NCBI GenBank assembly: GCA_022616055.1
Contig: JAKEFM010000188.1
Span: 1-48,619, forward strand
Reading direction: 5' to 3'
Length of the DNA stretch: 48,619 nucleotides
Origin: Planctomycetota bacterium
GTDB lineage: Bacteria > Planctomycetota > UBA1135 > JAKEFM01
The notes beneath the pieces were generated by a model. It did no database searches. It had not been told where the DNA came from and saw nothing but the letters and a program-made list of their open reading frames with translations. Both the position numbers and the translations under genes were made by a program. Below are positions 23,475 to 32,912 of this stretch, in pieces; positions within the stretch are counted from its first letter, which is position 1; each line of letters begins with the position of its first letter.

Positions 23475-25367
23475 CTAGCGCGTCCCCGTGATCACGATGT
23501 AGCCGCCCGCTCCGTCCGGAACGTAGGTGATCCGGGAGGGGCCGGGCGTGCCGATCGTCTTCACGTCGAACAGGTCGAGGAGCGCCCCCTCGTCGTGGAG
23601 GGCGAACCTCTGGAAGTGGGTCGTCCCCGCCGCCACGGCTCCCGTCCCCCCGAGCGCGGAGCCGGTCCCGCTCAGGTCGATGCTCGCGACGAACCCAGGG
23701 GGATCGGGCGCGAGCCCGCCCGGCGTGATCCCGACGAGCCCGTCGACCATGGTGGTCGAGCCGTAGTAGAGGGTGATCACGTTGTCGAAGGTCGCGGTCC
23801 CCCCTCCCGCATCCTGGTAGAGCTGGACGGAGAAGTTGTTCCCGTTGACCCCGTTCAGGAACGGGGTAACCTCCTCCATCAGCGTCCAGGAGGCGGTGTA
23901 GGTGAGAGCGGTCTCCGTGATCATCGTCGAGCCCGCGCCCGGGGGGTAAAGATCGTCCCACACGACGGCGATTCGGGGTGGTCCCTGTTGCATGTCGTCC
24001 TCCGTCTCGGCGAAAATGCCGGTCCCGAAGACGAACGTGAGGAAGCCGTTCGACGCGACGAACGTCCCTAGGTAGGGGATCCCGTAGAAGGCGAACCCCC
24101 CCCCGGCTCCGAATGCGGCCCAGGGGTCGGCGAAGAACCCGTCGTCGGCGTTCGCCGTCCCTCCCGCGAGGACGGCCCCGACCGGGATGTCGGGGGCCCG
24201 GACTTCGACGTAGGTCGCCGCCGTGATCTCGATCGCGCCCGTGCCGAGGTCGAGCATCCCGGCCTGGAATCCGACCGTGATGCCGAGCGGAACCCCCTCG
24301 GGGACCTGCCCGGCCGAGAGGCTCTCCCCGAAGGGCCCGAGGAACCCGGGACCGAAGGGGGGAGGGGAGAACCCGTTCGTGAGGATGAAGCTCGGCGCGA
24401 TGTTGAGGATGCCGGGCAGGGCGATCGTCGCCCCGTTGCCGATCGGGACACCCGGATCGATGGGAGGGCCGGCGGCGAGGATCCAGGGGGCGCCCGGATC
24501 GCCGTTCGCGCGGAATCCGAGGCGCTGTCCCGGGGAGGTCCGGAAGGAGTAGGGGACTTCGGGCCGAAGCTGTGCTCCGAAGTCTCCGGAGATGAAGGGC
24601 CCCCCGTCGATGTGGGCCGAGCCGAGGACGCGAAGCTGCCCGTCGAGGTCGGCGTTCGTCTCCCCGACGTGGACGCAGACGGTGTCGATGTAGGCGACCG
24701 AGTCGACGGCGGTGTCCAGGGCGTTCCCGACCGAGATCGCGACCGTGAGGAGCGTCCCCGCGGGCACGGCCGAGAGGTCCGCCCACGCGCGCTTGAATCC
24801 GGCGGGGACGTGGTTCCCGCTCCCAAACGGGACTCCTGCGGCCTGGTTGGGGACGTAGCGGAGCACGCCCGCGCCCGCGCCGGGGACGTTCGTGTAGGCG
24901 GGAACGCCGGCGAGGGTCCCCGTGTCGATGAACACCACGTTCGCGACGAGCGTGCCCGGGACCGTGTCGATCACGTCGATCGACAGGAAATCGTTGGAGC
25001 CGGGGCTCGGGAGGAACTCGAGCGGGATGAACTCCCAGTCGACGGTGATCGTGCAGGTCGCGCCGGCGGGCCGGACGAACGTCTGGGCCACCTGACCCAC
25101 CGTCCCGGCGGCATGGGGGCCGTGCGCGGGGACGGCGCCCCCGGTCGCCCCGGGGTTGAGGGAGAGGTAATTCGCCCCGTCGGACGGGAACATGTCGTCG
25201 GGAGCGGCCGAGATCGTCGCAATGCCTCCCGTGACGACCCAAGGGGCTCCCGGCGGGAGGCCGGCGACCTGTGCCTCGAAGCTGCAGTCGAGGACCTGGG
25301 CCGAGACGGGCGCGGCGGTGGCGCAGAGGAGCGCGCCGGCCGCGGAGACGAGACGGTGGAACTTCAT
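23475..25367 (-). CDS. Large secreted protein with nidogen-like C-terminal part
   Basis: This 630-residue protein has a typical signal peptide (MKFHRLVSAAGALLCATAAPVSAQ). The N-terminal part, starting VLDCSFEAQVAGLPPGAPWVVTGG, looks like a jelly-roll or adhesion domain. From about residue 430 the pattern PRIAVVWDDLYPPGAGS, NNFSVQLYQDAGGG, NVITLYYG and DGLVGITPGG resembles the nidogen-like (NIDO) domain of extracellular matrix proteins. The C-terminus ends GGYIVITGTR. A strong GAGGTGA Shine-Dalgarno lies five bases before the ATG. It is probably an extracellular or surface protein; the specific role is unknown. Confidence 0.78.
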   Translation of the reverse strand: MKFHRLVSAAGALLCATAAPVSAQVLDCSFEAQVAGLPPGAPWVVTGGIATISAAPDDMFPSDGANYLSLNPGATGGAVPAHGPHAAGTVGQVAQTFVRPAGATCTITVDWEFIPLEFLPSPGSNDFLSIDVIDTVPGTLVANVVFIDTGTLAGVPAYTNVPGAGAGVLRYVPNQAAGVPFGSGNHVPAGFKRAWADLSAVPAGTLLTVAISVGNALDTAVDSVAYIDTVCVHVGETNADLDGQLRVLGSAHIDGGPFISGDFGAQLRPEVPYSFRTSPGQRLGFRANGDPGAPWILAAGPPIDPGVPIGNGATIALPGILNIAPSFILTNGFSPPPFGPGFLGPFGESLSAGQVPEGVPLGITVGFQAGMLDLGTGAIEITAATYVEVRAPDIPVGAVLAGGTANADDGFFADPWAAFGAGGGFAFYGIPYLGTFVASNGFLTFVFGTGIFAETEDDMQQGPPRIAVVWDDLYPPGAGSTMITETALTYTASWTLMEEVTPFLNGVNGNNFSVQLYQDAGGGTATFDNVITLYYGSTTMVDGLVGITPGGLAPDPPGFVASIDLSGTGSALGGTGAVAAGTTHFQRFALHDEGALLDLFDVKTIGTPGPSRITYVPDGAGGYIVITGTR

Positions 25368-25550
25368 GCGTCACCTCTACTTCTCCGGAGAACTGTGGAA
25401 TCCGAGTTCGATCGAGCAGGCGCCCCGGAAGGACCCCTTCTCCCGCGACCCTCCGCCACCCTATGGCCTTCTGTTCGAATCCGCAATGGGAGCCGCGCGA
25501 AGGGTTCGCAAACGATCCGCTGTTTCCAGCCGCGCGCGGGCGCGATCCCG

Positions 25551-25571
25551 GCCCCTCCGCGAGGGCGGGGC
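25551..25571 (-). terminator. Hairpin after the ABC exporter operon
   Basis: GCCCCTCC (25551-25558) and GGCGGGGC (25564-25571) pair with one mismatch around a five-base loop, directly after the stop at 25573. The remaining gap to 25368 shows no gene. Confidence 0.4.
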
Positions 25572-25572
25572 G

Positions 25573-27357
25573 CTACGGCGCGAGGCCGAACTGCAGCCGG
25601 TAGAGGCGCGCGTAGATCCCGCCCGTCGCGAGGAGCTCCTCGTGCGTCCCGCTCTCGCGGATCGCCCCGTGGTGGAAGACGAGGATCCGGCTCGCCTCCC
25701 GGATCGTCGAGAGGCGGTGGGCGACGACGAGCGAGGTCCGCCCGCGGAGGAGCTCCCGGATCCCCTGCTGGATCCTCCGTTCGGTCTCCGTGTCGACGTT
25801 CGCGGTCGCCTCGTCGAGGACGACGATGCCCGGGTCCCCCGCGAGGGCGCGGGCGAACGCGAGGAGCTGGCGCTCCCCCGAGGAGAAGGTGACTCCCCGC
25901 TCGGCGACGGCGGCGTCGAGCCCCCCGGGACGCCGGGCGAGGAATTCCTCCGCCCCCACGGCGCCGACGGCGGCGCGGAGGCGATCCTCGGTGGCGGAGG
26001 GGCGGCCGAGGGCGAGGTTCTCGCGCACGGTCCCCGCGAAGAGGAAGACGTCCTGGAGGACGAGGCCGATCCGGGAGCGGAGGTCCGTGGGTTCCCACTC
26101 GCGGACGTCGATGCCGTCGACGAGGACCGCACCCTCCTGCGGGTCGTAGAGCCGGAGCAGCAGGGAGAGGACCGTCGACTTCCCCGCCCCCGTCGCCCCG
26201 ACGATCGCGACGGTCTCGCCGGGCCGGACGGCGAAGGAGACCCCGCGGAGGACCGGGCGCTCCCCGTCGTAGGAGAAGGTCACGCCGCGCAGCTCGATCG
26301 CGCCGGCGAGCCGCTCGGGCCGTCTCGGTCGCGCGGGAGGGAGCACGGCCGGCTCGGTGTCGAGGATCCTCACGATCCGCTCCGCCGAGGCCATCGCCGC
26401 CTGGAGCACGTTCCACTTCTCCCCGATCTCGCGGATCGGGCCGGCGAAGACCTCGAGGGTGAGCCAGAACTGGAGGAAGGCCCCGATCGTGAGGCGCCCG
26501 TCGAGGACGGCGTTCCCCCCGGCGAGGAAGGAGGTCCCCCAGATCAGGGAGACCGCCTGGTCGATGAGCGGGAGGAAGAGGGCGAAGTGGAACGCGGCGA
26601 GGAGGTTCGCCCGCAGGTAATCCTGGAGGAGCCCCCCGAAGCGGCGCTGGACCTTCCTCTCGCGGCCGAACATCTGGATGACCCGGATCCCCCCGATCGC
26701 CTCCTGCAGGTAGGCGTTGAGGCGGCCGATCGTCCGGCGGACCTCCCGGTGGCTGAAGCGGGCGCGCTTGCGGAACCAGAGGGAGACGCCGAGGAGGAGG
26801 GGGGTGAGCGCGATCGCGAGCGCGGCGAGCCGCGGCTCGATCCAGACGAGGACGACCGCCGCGCCGAGGACCTTCGTCGCGTCGTAGAGGACCATCGCGA
26901 CGCCGCTCGTGAAGATCTCGGCGAGGTTCTCGACGTCGCTCGTGACGCGGGTGACGAGCCGGCCCACGGAGGTCCGGTCGTAGAAGCCGACGTGGAGGCG
27001 CTGGAGGTGGGCGAAGAGGGAGACGCGGAGGTCCCGGACGATCCCCTGCCCCGCGCGGTTCATCGCGATCCCCTCGGCGGTCCGCAGCGCCGCCGCCAGG
27101 AGGACGACCCCCGCGAAGATCCCCGCGACCGAGAGGAAGCCCCGCGAGTCGCCCCGGGAGATCGGGCCGTCGACGGCGAGGCGCACGAGGTAGGGGGCGG
27201 CGAGCTCGGCGGCGAAGAGGCCGAAGAGGGCGGCGATCGCCGCGAGGAGGGGGCGGCGGTGGGGACGGGCGAAGGGGACGAGGCGGCGGACGAGGCGGGC
27301 GTCGAAGAGCCGCCCGGCCGAGGCGTCCTCGAAGGCGTCGTCCCGATCCCCGCTCAT
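25573..27357 (-). CDS. ABC exporter half-transporter, subunit with consensus Walker B and degenerate signature
   Basis: This 594-residue protein has an N-terminal six-helix ABC exporter domain and a C-terminal ATPase. Walker A is GATGAGKST (387-395), the Walker B-catalytic pair is VVLDE (Glu516), and the H-loop has His547. The signature is FSSGE (491-495) instead of LSGGQ. Its partner has the opposite pattern, so the two form a heterodimer with one consensus and one degenerate ATP site. The ATG overlaps the stop of the partner gene as ATGA. It is last in the M28-ABC-ABC operon. The substrate is unknown; lipids, peptides and drugs are the usual cargo of this fold. Confidence 0.88.
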   Translation of the reverse strand: MSGDRDDAFEDASAGRLFDARLVRRLVPFARPHRRPLLAAIAALFGLFAAELAAPYLVRLAVDGPISRGDSRGFLSVAGIFAGVVLLAAALRTAEGIAMNRAGQGIVRDLRVSLFAHLQRLHVGFYDRTSVGRLVTRVTSDVENLAEIFTSGVAMVLYDATKVLGAAVVLVWIEPRLAALAIALTPLLLGVSLWFRKRARFSHREVRRTIGRLNAYLQEAIGGIRVIQMFGRERKVQRRFGGLLQDYLRANLLAAFHFALFLPLIDQAVSLIWGTSFLAGGNAVLDGRLTIGAFLQFWLTLEVFAGPIREIGEKWNVLQAAMASAERIVRILDTEPAVLPPARPRRPERLAGAIELRGVTFSYDGERPVLRGVSFAVRPGETVAIVGATGAGKSTVLSLLLRLYDPQEGAVLVDGIDVREWEPTDLRSRIGLVLQDVFLFAGTVRENLALGRPSATEDRLRAAVGAVGAEEFLARRPGGLDAAVAERGVTFSSGERQLLAFARALAGDPGIVVLDEATANVDTETERRIQQGIRELLRGRTSLVVAHRLSTIREASRILVFHHGAIRESGTHEELLATGGIYARLYRLQFGLAP

Positions 27358-29120
27358 CGCAGGCTCTCGAGCTCCCCCTCGACCCGCTGGCGCCGCCAGG
27401 TGCGGGCGTACCACCCCTCCTTGAGGAGGAGCTCCGCGTGCGTCCCCTCCTCGACGATCCTCCCCGCGTCGAGGACGACGATCCGGTCGGCGAACTCGAC
27501 GGCGGAGAGGCGCTGCGCGACGAGGAAGACCGTCCGCCCGCGCGAGCCCCGGCGCAGCCGCTCGAGGATCCCCGCCTCCGTCTCCGTGTCGACGGCGGAG
27601 AGCGCGTCGTCGAGGACGAGGATCCGCGGATCCTGCAGGAGCGCGCGCCCGATCGCGACGCGCTGGCGCTGGCCGCCCGAGAGGGTCACCCCCCGCTCCC
27701 CGAGGAGGGTGTCGAGGCCCTGGGGGAGGGCGGCGAGGTCGGGGCCGAGCCCGGCCGCCTCCGCCGCGCGCGCGACCGCCTCGGCGGTCGGGAGATCGTC
27801 GAACCCGAAGGCGAGGTTCTCGCGGATCGTCTCGGAGAAGAGGAAGGAGTCCTGCGGGACGAAGCCGATCGACTCCCGCAGGCGCCGCAGGGGGATCCGG
27901 TTGAGGTCGGTCCCGTCGAGGAAGACCGTCCCGTCGGGGACGGGGAAGAGCCGGCCGAGGAGCGAGACGAGGGTCGTCTTGCCGGAGCCGATCCTCCCCG
28001 CGATCCCGATCACCTGGCCCGGCTCGGCGCGGAGGCGGATCCCCTTCAGGGCCGGCTCCCCGTCGTAGGCGAAGGTGAGATCGCGGAACTCGACCCCGCC
28101 GCGGATCGAATCGACCGCGGCGGGCTCGCGGGGGTCCTCCACCTCGGGGCGGGTGGCGAAGATCTCCTCGACCCGGTCCATCCCCGCCGCCGCCCGGTGG
28201 TACATCCCCGCCATCCAGCCGAGCGCGATGAGGGGCCAGAAGAGGCGGTTCACGTAGTCGAGGAAGAGGTAGATCCCCCCGACGGGGAAGGAGCCGCGGA
28301 GCAGCCCGAGCCCGCCGATGAGGAGGATCAGGAGGAAGGCGACGTCCTTCGAGGCGTAGAGGAGGGTGTGGTTGAGGGCGCGGGCCGTCCCGAGGCTCAG
28401 CTGGTGGCGCCGGTAGACGTCCGAGGAGGAGGCGAACCGGCGGGTCTCCCACTCCTCCCGCGCGAGCCCCTTCACGACCCGGACCCCCGAGAAGTTCTCC
28501 TGCGCCCGCTCGCTGATCTCGGCGAGCGCGGCCTGGACCGACTCGCTGCGGCGGTTGAGGGTCGGCATGATCGCCTTCATCGAGAAGGCGAGCGCGCCGA
28601 GGGGGAGGAGGACGAGCGCCGTGAGGAGGGGGTGGAAGTGGACCATCGCGGCGAGCGCCGCGGGGACGAGGAGGAGCGTCGAGGCCGCGTACATCGAGCC
28701 GGGTCCGAGGAAGAGCCGGACCGCCTCGAGGTCTCCCGTCGCGCGGGAGAGGAGGTCCCCCGTGCGGCTCGCGGCGAAGAAGCGCGGCGAGAGGCTCGTC
28801 AGGTGCGCGAAGAGGTCGCGCTTCAGGTCCGCCTCGACCTTCCGGGAGACGCCGATCAGGAGGTAGCGCTGGCCGTAGCGGAAGATCCCCTTGAGCGCGG
28901 TCCCGAGGACGATCGCGCCGACCGTGAAGAAGAGGAAGTCGCGGGAAACGGCGAGGGGCTCGGCCGCCCGGACGGCCGCCTCGAGGCGGTTCAGGCCCCT
29001 CGCGACGAGGAGCGGGATCCCGACGTCGAGGGCGCTCGCGACGACGAGGCAGCCCGCGCCGGCAATGAGTTCGCCCTTGTGGCGGGCGAAGGCGCGCAGG
29101 CACCGGCGGAACCTACGCAC
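27354..29120 (-). CDS. ABC exporter half-transporter, subunit with degenerate Walker B and H-loop
   Basis: This 588-residue protein has six predicted membrane helices and a C-terminal ATPase. Walker A is GRIGSGKT (375-382), the signature LSGGQ is intact (480-484), but the catalytic glutamate after Walker B is Asp505 (LVLDD) and the H-loop histidine is Gln536 (VAQRLS). Together with FSSGE in the partner, this puts both defects in one composite site, as in TM287/288-type heterodimers. The GTG start at 29120 follows the M28 peptidase gene by 18 bases. The adjacent peptidase suggests that the exporter and peptidase serve one process, but nothing shows the cargo. Confidence 0.88.
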   Translation of the reverse strand: MRRFRRCLRAFARHKGELIAGAGCLVVASALDVGIPLLVARGLNRLEAAVRAAEPLAVSRDFLFFTVGAIVLGTALKGIFRYGQRYLLIGVSRKVEADLKRDLFAHLTSLSPRFFAASRTGDLLSRATGDLEAVRLFLGPGSMYAASTLLLVPAALAAMVHFHPLLTALVLLPLGALAFSMKAIMPTLNRRSESVQAALAEISERAQENFSGVRVVKGLAREEWETRRFASSSDVYRRHQLSLGTARALNHTLLYASKDVAFLLILLIGGLGLLRGSFPVGGIYLFLDYVNRLFWPLIALGWMAGMYHRAAAGMDRVEEIFATRPEVEDPREPAAVDSIRGGVEFRDLTFAYDGEPALKGIRLRAEPGQVIGIAGRIGSGKTTLVSLLGRLFPVPDGTVFLDGTDLNRIPLRRLRESIGFVPQDSFLFSETIRENLAFGFDDLPTAEAVARAAEAAGLGPDLAALPQGLDTLLGERGVTLSGGQRQRVAIGRALLQDPRILVLDDALSAVDTETEAGILERLRRGSRGRTVFLVAQRLSAVEFADRIVVLDAGRIVEEGTHAELLLKEGWYARTWRRQRVEGELESLR

Positions 29121-29138
29121 GGCCCCGCGCGCCGGCGC

Positions 29139-31301
29139 CTAGCGGCGCCCGGCCTCGGGGGAGGAGCCGCGCCCCCCCTTGCCGGCGGCGAGGGGCTTCC
29201 CCGCGAGGACCGCCGCCGCCGCGTCGAGCCTCGCCACGAGGCGCGCGGCCTCGACCGACACGCGGTCGATCTCGCCGGAGACCGCCGCCTCCCGGATGCC
29301 GGGGAGCGTCGCGGGGGCGTAGCCGGCGTCGATCCCCGGGGCCTGGAGGAGGCTGCGGAACCAGGTCCGGCCCGGGACGCCCGCCCGGTCGAGGTACTCG
29401 CGCTCGGCGCGAAGGAGCGCGGCGTTGACCTCCGCGAGCACGGTAGCCGGCCCCTTCTCCGCCGCCTGGGAGCCCCGCGTGCTCGCCTCCCCGGCGGCCT
29501 TCGCGAGGGCGGCGGCCGCCTCCCGGAGGGGACGCAGCGGCGCCTCGAGTTCAGGGGGCTTCTCCCCCCGCCGCTCGGCGGCCTGCGCCGCCTTCGCGGC
29601 GATGTCCTCGAGGTATCGCGGAACGGCGCGGGCGACGCCGGCGTGGTCGATGGGGAGGAGGTCGGCGTCCGCGAGCCGCAGGGCGGCGAGCCCCATCACG
29701 CGCGCCATCGCGGCGTGGTACTCGAAGGTGGGGTCGCCGAAGTTCTTCATCCAGTAGAAGGAGTCGTGGGTCGAGTGGTACGGCCCGTAGGGTCCGGTGA
29801 AGGCGAAGTCGACGCAGGCGACCCCCGCGTGGTCGAGGAAGGCGGTGTAGTCCGAGCCGCTCCCGAGCGTCCCGACGGGGGGCTCGGTCCCGGAGGCGCC
29901 CCGGTCGGGCTCCTCCCCGCGCCGGTAGGTCTCCTCCTCCTTCGCGGCGACCCTCGTCCTCTCGGCCCAGACCTCGTGGATCGGGCGGCGCGAGCGGGGG
30001 TCCTCCACGGCCTTCGCGATCTCGCGCGCGAAGTCGGCGAGCGAGGGGGAGCCCGAGGCGGCGAAGTCCCGGCCGCTCACGGCGGAATCGGCGTTCACGT
30101 ACGCGACCGCCTTCGCGCCGACCTCCTCCAGGCGCTCCTCGACCCACTCCGTCGAGCCGAGGAGCCCGAACTCCTCCCCGTCCCAGGAGGCGAGGAGGAT
30201 CGTCCGCGCCGGGCGCCACCCCTCCTTCAGTAGCTCCCCCAGGCAGCGGCCGATCTCGAGGAGGACGGCGCACCCCGAGCCGTCGTCGACGGCGCCGTGG
30301 ACCCAGGCGTCGCGGTGCGCGCCGAGGATCACCCACTCGTCGGGCCGGCTGGCGCCCAGGATCTTGCCGATGGTGTTCCAGATCGGGCGGTCGGCGAAGT
30401 CCATCTCGATCTTGAGGTTCACGCGCGCGGGGCCGGGCCCGAGGTGGTAGGCGAAGGGGAGCGCTCCCTGCCACCCCTCCGGCACGGTCGGGCCCGAGAG
30501 GTTCTTCAAGAGGGGCGCCGCGTCGGCGTGGGAGATCGGGGTCGTCGGGATCTTCGGGAGCGCGTCGGCCTGCGCCGGCTCGATGCGGCGCGCCCCCTTG
30601 ATCGCGGGCCAGCCCGGCGAGAGCGGATCGCCCGGCCCCTTCGCGAGGTCGAGGATCGAGCCGCGCTGGAGGCTCGTCGCCGCCCTCCAGGGCCCTCGCG
30701 GATAGGGATCCCCCTTGCCGTAGCCGTCGTCGGCGGGATCGGAGTAGAGGATCAGCCCGATCGCGCCCGCCTCGCGCGCCGCCCGCGCCTTGATCCCCCG
30801 GTAGGAGCGGCCGTAGCGCGCGACGGCGATCTTCCCGGCGGGGTCGACCCCCATCCCCTTCAGCCGGGCGAAGTCCTCGGGCAGACCGTAGTTCGCGTAG
30901 ACGACCTCGGCGGTCACGTCCCCCGAGGGGGAGTAGGCGTTGTAGGGGAGGACGGCGTCGGGGGCGTAGGAGTCCTTGTCCCAGCCCCACCCCTCCTCGA
31001 CGTTCTTCGCCTTGAACTCCTCGGGGGCGAGGAGCTTCACCTCGATCGACTTCGGATACGGGAGGTAGACCTCGTAGGTCGCGAAGTCCGCCTCGAGCCC
31101 GGCCTCGAGCCAGCGGCTGCGCGTGTACTCCGCCGACCGGCGATCGGTGGGCGTCCCCGCGAGCCTCGGATCCTCCGTGAGGACCTGGAGGTAGCGCTCG
31201 CAGGAGGCTGGGTCGGGGAGTCGCAGGAACCTCGCCTCGACCTCGCGCGGCGCGCGAGGAGTTCCTTGGGAAGCGAGGAGCGTGAGGAGAAGGAAGAGCA
31301 T
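29139..31301 (-). CDS. M28 family glutamate carboxypeptidase II-like peptidase with PA and dimerisation domains
   Basis: This 720-residue protein shows the GCPII/transferrin-receptor layout: an N-terminal hydrophobic signal (MLFLLLTLLAS), an M28 segment with an inserted protease-associated domain (about residues 110-300), the catalytic M28 domain, and a helical dimerisation domain from about 575. The dizinc ligands are visible: His329 (GAHRDAW), Asp339 (AVDDGSG), Glu376-Glu377 (WDGEEFG), Asp405 (VNADS) and His509 (PYHSTHD). Members cleave C-terminal residues from peptides outside the cytoplasm. GGAGG precedes the ATG. It is followed by the ABC exporter pair. It may act in peptide scavenging or in processing exported material. 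Confidence 0.88.
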   Translation of the reverse strand: MLFLLLTLLASQGTPRAPREVEARFLRLPDPASCERYLQVLTEDPRLAGTPTDRRSAEYTRSRWLEAGLEADFATYEVYLPYPKSIEVKLLAPEEFKAKNVEEGWGWDKDSYAPDAVLPYNAYSPSGDVTAEVVYANYGLPEDFARLKGMGVDPAGKIAVARYGRSYRGIKARAAREAGAIGLILYSDPADDGYGKGDPYPRGPWRAATSLQRGSILDLAKGPGDPLSPGWPAIKGARRIEPAQADALPKIPTTPISHADAAPLLKNLSGPTVPEGWQGALPFAYHLGPGPARVNLKIEMDFADRPIWNTIGKILGASRPDEWVILGAHRDAWVHGAVDDGSGCAVLLEIGRCLGELLKEGWRPARTILLASWDGEEFGLLGSTEWVEERLEEVGAKAVAYVNADSAVSGRDFAASGSPSLADFAREIAKAVEDPRSRRPIHEVWAERTRVAAKEEETYRRGEEPDRGASGTEPPVGTLGSGSDYTAFLDHAGVACVDFAFTGPYGPYHSTHDSFYWMKNFGDPTFEYHAAMARVMGLAALRLADADLLPIDHAGVARAVPRYLEDIAAKAAQAAERRGEKPPELEAPLRPLREAAAALAKAAGEASTRGSQAAEKGPATVLAEVNAALLRAEREYLDRAGVPGRTWFRSLLQAPGIDAGYAPATLPGIREAAVSGEIDRVSVEAARLVARLDAAAAVLAGKPLAAGKGGRGSSPEAGRR

Positions 31302-31341
31302 GCGGGCGCGCCTCCTCCGGCCGGGGAGGAGGGAGGCGCGA

Positions 31342-31372
31342 TAGAGTAGGAGGTGGGCTCTTGCGCGCGCAA
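31342..31372. promoter_or_regulatory. Overlapping divergent promoter region
   Basis: The 59-base gap between the M28 and HAD-kinase starts holds opposed -10 candidates: TACTCT on the minus strand (31348-31343) with TTGCGC as -35 at 18 bases (31372-31367), and TAGAGT on the plus strand (31342-31347). They overlap, so transcription of the two genes may be mutually exclusive. Confidence 0.35.
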
Positions 31373-32587
31373 CGAATGATCCTCCACGACGTCGTCGCCT
31401 TCGATCTCGACGGCACCCTCGTCGACTCCGCGCGCCTGTGGTGCGAGGCGACCACCGGCGCGATGGCGGAGGTATTCGCCCGGAACGGGATCCGCGCGCC
31501 GGTCCCGGACGAGAGGACCCTCCGCCGGGTCATCGGAACTCCCGCCCCCGACTCCCTCTTCGCCCTCCTCCCCGCCGACCTCCACCCCCTCGTCCCCGAG
31601 ATCACCGAAGGGGTCCGCTCCCGCGGCAGCGCGGCGATGCGCGCGGGCCCGCCTCCCCACTTCCCGCGGGTCCTCGAGACTCTCGGAGAGCTTCGCCGCT
31701 CGGGCTGCGCCGTGGCGATCGCGACGAACGGCGGCCGCCGCTACCTCGACGCGTGCCTCGACTCCCTCGGCCTGCGTGCGCTCGTCGACCTCCCCTTCTC
31801 CCTCGACTCCCCGGGCGTCTCGAACAAGGTGGAGATGGTCGGTGCGATCCTGCGCGAGGCCGGCACGCGCCGCGGCGTCCTGGTGGGGGACCGGTTCCAC
31901 GACCGCGAGGCGGCGCACGGGAACGGCATCCCCTTCGTCGCCTTCGAGCCGGGCTACGGCTCCGAGGAGGAATGGAACGGCGCGGAGGCCCGGATCTCGG
32001 ATCACGGGGATCTCCTCGTCCTCCTCGGCCGCCGCGCCGGGGCGGTCCACGCCCTGGCGGACGAGGTCGTGCGGCGCGCCGACGGTCGCGGCCGACCCTA
32101 CTTCGTCGGGGTCACGGGCGCCCCCGGCACGGGGAAGTCCCTCCTCGCGGATGACCTCCGGGCCGTGCTCTCCTCCCTCGGGATCGACGCGCGCCTCCTC
32201 CGCCTCGACGACTATCGTCGGAGGAAGGCTCCGCCCCTCGCCGCGCCCGACGCCGGGGACCACCTGGCCCACGCCTTCGACCTCGAGGCGTTCGGCGCCG
32301 CGCTCGCCGAGACCCGGACCGGAGGCGGGCGGGCGGCGGTGGTGGAGGGCCTGTTCCTCCTCGACGCGAGGCTCCGTCCGAGCCTCGACTTCGCGATCCA
32401 CCTCGAGGCGAGCGAGGAAGTCCTCCTCCGCCGGCTCGAGGCGACGCGCGGACGGGAGGAGGCGAGGCGCGCTCGCGAGATCTATCTCCCCGCCCACGCG
32501 GCGTTCGCCGCCGCGCGCCCGCCGCGCCGACACGCCGACCTGCGGATCGAGGCGTCGAATCCCCTCGCGCTCGAGCCGCTCGGGTAG
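31361..32587 (+). CDS. HAD-superfamily phosphatase fused to a uridine-kinase-like P-loop kinase
   Basis: This 408-residue protein has two enzyme domains. The N-terminal 220 residues are a HAD hydrolase with FDLDGTL (Asp15, Asp17), ATNGG, Lys156 and GDRFHD (Asp177, Asp181), all needed for phosphate transfer. From about residue 245 a P-loop kinase domain has the Walker A GAPGTGKS (253-260), LRLDDY and VVEGLFLL, resembling uridine kinase/PRK. Opposed activities in one chain suggest phosphate exchange on a small molecule such as a nucleoside or sugar; the substrate is not known. The TTG at 31361 was chosen over an ATG at 31376 because AGGAGGT sits six bases before the TTG but 20 before the ATG. 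Confidence 0.82.
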   Translation: MRAQRMILHDVVAFDLDGTLVDSARLWCEATTGAMAEVFARNGIRAPVPDERTLRRVIGTPAPDSLFALLPADLHPLVPEITEGVRSRGSAAMRAGPPPHFPRVLETLGELRRSGCAVAIATNGGRRYLDACLDSLGLRALVDLPFSLDSPGVSNKVEMVGAILREAGTRRGVLVGDRFHDREAAHGNGIPFVAFEPGYGSEEEWNGAEARISDHGDLLVLLGRRAGAVHALADEVVRRADGRGRPYFVGVTGAPGTGKSLLADDLRAVLSSLGIDARLLRLDDYRRRKAPPLAAPDAGDHLAHAFDLEAFGAALAETRTGGGRAAVVEGLFLLDARLRPSLDFAIHLEASEEVLLRRLEATRGREEARRAREIYLPAHAAFAAARPPRRHADLRIEASNPLALEPLG

Positions 32588-32594
32588 GGGGAGC

Positions 32595-32912
32595 CTATTC
32601 TCCGTAGACGTGGAGCCAGCGGTGGTTCCAGATGCCGAGGATGGAGAAGATCTCGAGGTCGGCGTAGTGGACCGTCGTCAGTCCCCCCTCCTTCGCGGCG
32701 TCCCCGATCGCGTTGCTGTCCCAGAGGACGTCGACCCGGTAGCTCACGTGCTTGATGTTCCCGAGCCCCTCCTTCCCCCCGGCGATCCCGGAGGGAGTCC
32801 GGTGGAAGTCGCGGGTGAGGGGAAGGGTCGTGTGCGTGTAGATCCGGCCGATCCCGCAGCCGGCGAGGAGGGGGAGGAGGAGGAGGGCGCGGCGCGCGGA
32901 CCGCATCGCCAT
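32595..32912 (-). CDS. TRL-like family lipoprotein (second of pair)
   Basis: This 105-residue protein has a lipobox signal (LLLLPLLAGC) and the TRL-like pattern in its mature part: GRIYTHTTLPL near the start, SNAIGDAAKEGGLTTVHYADLEIFSILG, and the terminal VYGE. The family (about 80-110 residues) has no known function; the name refers only to a tRNA-associated locus in other species. Its ATG overlaps the stop of the preceding TRL gene by one base (TGATG), indicating coupled translation. It is convergent with the HAD-kinase gene, with seven bases between stops. Confidence 0.78.
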   Translation of the reverse strand: MAMRSARRALLLLPLLAGCGIGRIYTHTTLPLTRDFHRTPSGIAGGKEGLGNIKHVSYRVDVLWDSNAIGDAAKEGGLTTVHYADLEIFSILGIWNHRWLHVYGE

